Of a stretch of 7,848 bases of DNA, positions 7,081 through 7,848 are shown one piece after another (the stretch's first letter is position 1; every line of letters begins with the position of its first letter). The DNA lies in the NCBI GenBank assembly GCA_963935005.1, contig CAWWAX010000071.1, positions 1-7,848 on the forward strand, read 5' to 3'. The translations under genes and the position numbers were made by a program. This stretch comes from GCA-2718595 sp963935005 (GTDB lineage Bacteria; Gemmatimonadota; Gemmatimonadetes; Longimicrobiales; Gaopeijiaceae). The notes beneath the pieces are model-generated. The model did not search any database, was not told the DNA's origin, and saw nothing but the letters and a program-made list of their open reading frames with translations.

Positions 7081-7848
7081 ATGCATTTACTAAAATACTT
7101 TCCTGGACGTGGGACGCTTGTCAGCCTTCTTCTCTTTCTTGGTTGTGATCCATCCTCAAACGTCGACGTGGTACATTCGGTCAATTTTGAAGTGGCCGAA
7201 GCTACTATCACGGAACTGCATGACAATTTGTTGAAGGGTCAAGTATCTAGCCTTGACCTAGTAAACGCATATTTAGACCGTATAAATAAATACGACAAAA
7301 ATGGCCCCAAATTGAATTCCATCATCCTGCTGAATCCAAATGCTCAGGAGCAAGCCATTACTTTGGATAGAGAGAGAGAAGAAAAAGGGATGAGAGGGCT
7401 ACTTCACGGAATACCAATTCTCCTCAAAGACAATTACGAAACGAGGGATATGCCCACTAGTGGGGCCTCCATAGCTCTCTCGTCTTTTTTCCCAGAAAGT
7501 GATGCATTCCAGGTAAAAAAACTCCGAGAAGCTGGCGCCATCATTCTCGGTAAAACCAACATGCACGAACTGGCCGCTGGAATCACCACAATAAGTTCAC
7601 TTGGAGGACAAACCAAGAATCCATATGACATAAGCAGGAATCCGGGCGGCTCTAGCGGTGGCACAGGAGCGGCGATAGCCGCAAGTTTTGCGGCTATCGG
7701 ATGGGGTAGTGACACCTGTGGTTCTATTCGCATCCCAGCTTCCAATAATAATCTTTTTGGACTTCGTCCAACCAAAGGATTAGCGAGTACTCAAGGAATT
7801 ATACCACTGTCCCATACGCAGGATGTTGGTGGGCCTTTAGCTCGCTCA
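7081..7848 (+). CDS. Amidase-signature enzyme with lipoprotein-like signal, 3'-truncated
   Basis: The frame runs open from ATG 7081 to the window end (256 residues; the family usually has 450-550). GGAG at 7073-7076 supports the start. The N-terminus is basic (K5, R10) then hydrophobic (12-20), ending FLGC, so Cys22 is a likely lipidation site, with Asp23 at +2. The Ser-cisSer-Lys triad is visible: K116 in GIPILLKDN, cis-Ser S191 in NPGGSSGGTGAA, and nucleophile S215 in GSDTCGSIRIPAS. The usual Gly two before the nucleophile is Cys213. Members hydrolyse carboxamides, from peptide amides to aryl and fatty amides; GatA also belongs here, but the signal peptide argues against a tRNA amidotransferase role. 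It is divergent from the quinohemoprotein, sharing a 123-bp upstream region. The substrate cannot be told from sequence, and the C-terminal half that shapes specificity is missing. Confidence 0.93.
   Translation, partial: MHLLKYFPGRGTLVSLLLFLGCDPSSNVDVVHSVNFEVAEATITELHDNLLKGQVSSLDLVNAYLDRINKYDKNGPKLNSIILLNPNAQEQAITLDREREEKGMRGLLHGIPILLKDNYETRDMPTSGASIALSSFFPESDAFQVKKLREAGAIILGKTNMHELAAGITTISSLGGQTKNPYDISRNPGGSSGGTGAAIAASFAAIGWGSDTCGSIRIPASNNNLFGLRPTKGLASTQGIIPLSHTQDVGGPLARS

Noticed and set aside
6966..7226. 86-codon minus-strand frame covering the divergent promoter region
   Set aside because: It overlaps the amidase signal region and the shared promoter, has low-complexity basic sequence, and ends just before the dehydrogenase; not a credible gene.
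7434..7775. 113-codon minus-strand frame opposite the amidase
   Set aside because: It is antisense to the conserved amidase signature, and its protein shows no recognisable domain; it is a shadow of the real gene.

Overview
The window looks like chromosomal DNA of a free-living, aerobic Gram-negative heterotroph. The evidence is four N-terminal export signals (two with lipobox-like cysteines), a c-type cytochrome/PQQ dehydrogenase and a catalase-peroxidase, with base composition near 45-50% GC by eye. A marine or soil proteobacterium or acidobacterium-like lineage fits, but no rRNA or marker gene is present and I do not assign a taxon. I see no tRNA, IS element, CRISPR array or phage gene.

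Layout: (1) Positions 1-1582, plus strand: the 3' part of an ankyrin-repeat protein ending in a CxxC tail, then a small exported protein of unknown function. (2) Positions 1639-6957, minus strand, transcribed towards the first block: a GTG-started quinohemoprotein dehydrogenase with an N-terminal cytochrome c domain; after a 157-nt gap katG; and 20 nt after the katG stop a predicted lipoprotein with an HpcH/HpaI-aldolase fold. (3) Positions 7081-7848, plus strand, divergent from the dehydrogenase: the 5' part of an amidase-signature enzyme with a lipoprotein-like signal. The 123-bp divergent region holds a good -10 box for the dehydrogenase and a 28-bp dyad.

Working together: the dehydrogenase should oxidise an unidentified alcohol or similar substrate in the periplasm and pass electrons to its own heme. 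The amidase would act on the cell envelope side on an amide substrate. KatG is the one clearly cytoplasmic protein and would remove peroxide. The HpcH-like lipoprotein is the most puzzling: it sits in an apparent operon with katG, appears to be exported, and lacks two of the residues that HpaI-type aldolases use. A shared pathway for these genes is only inferred from position.

No gene-free stretch exceeds 300 bases; the longest is the 157-bp katG upstream region.
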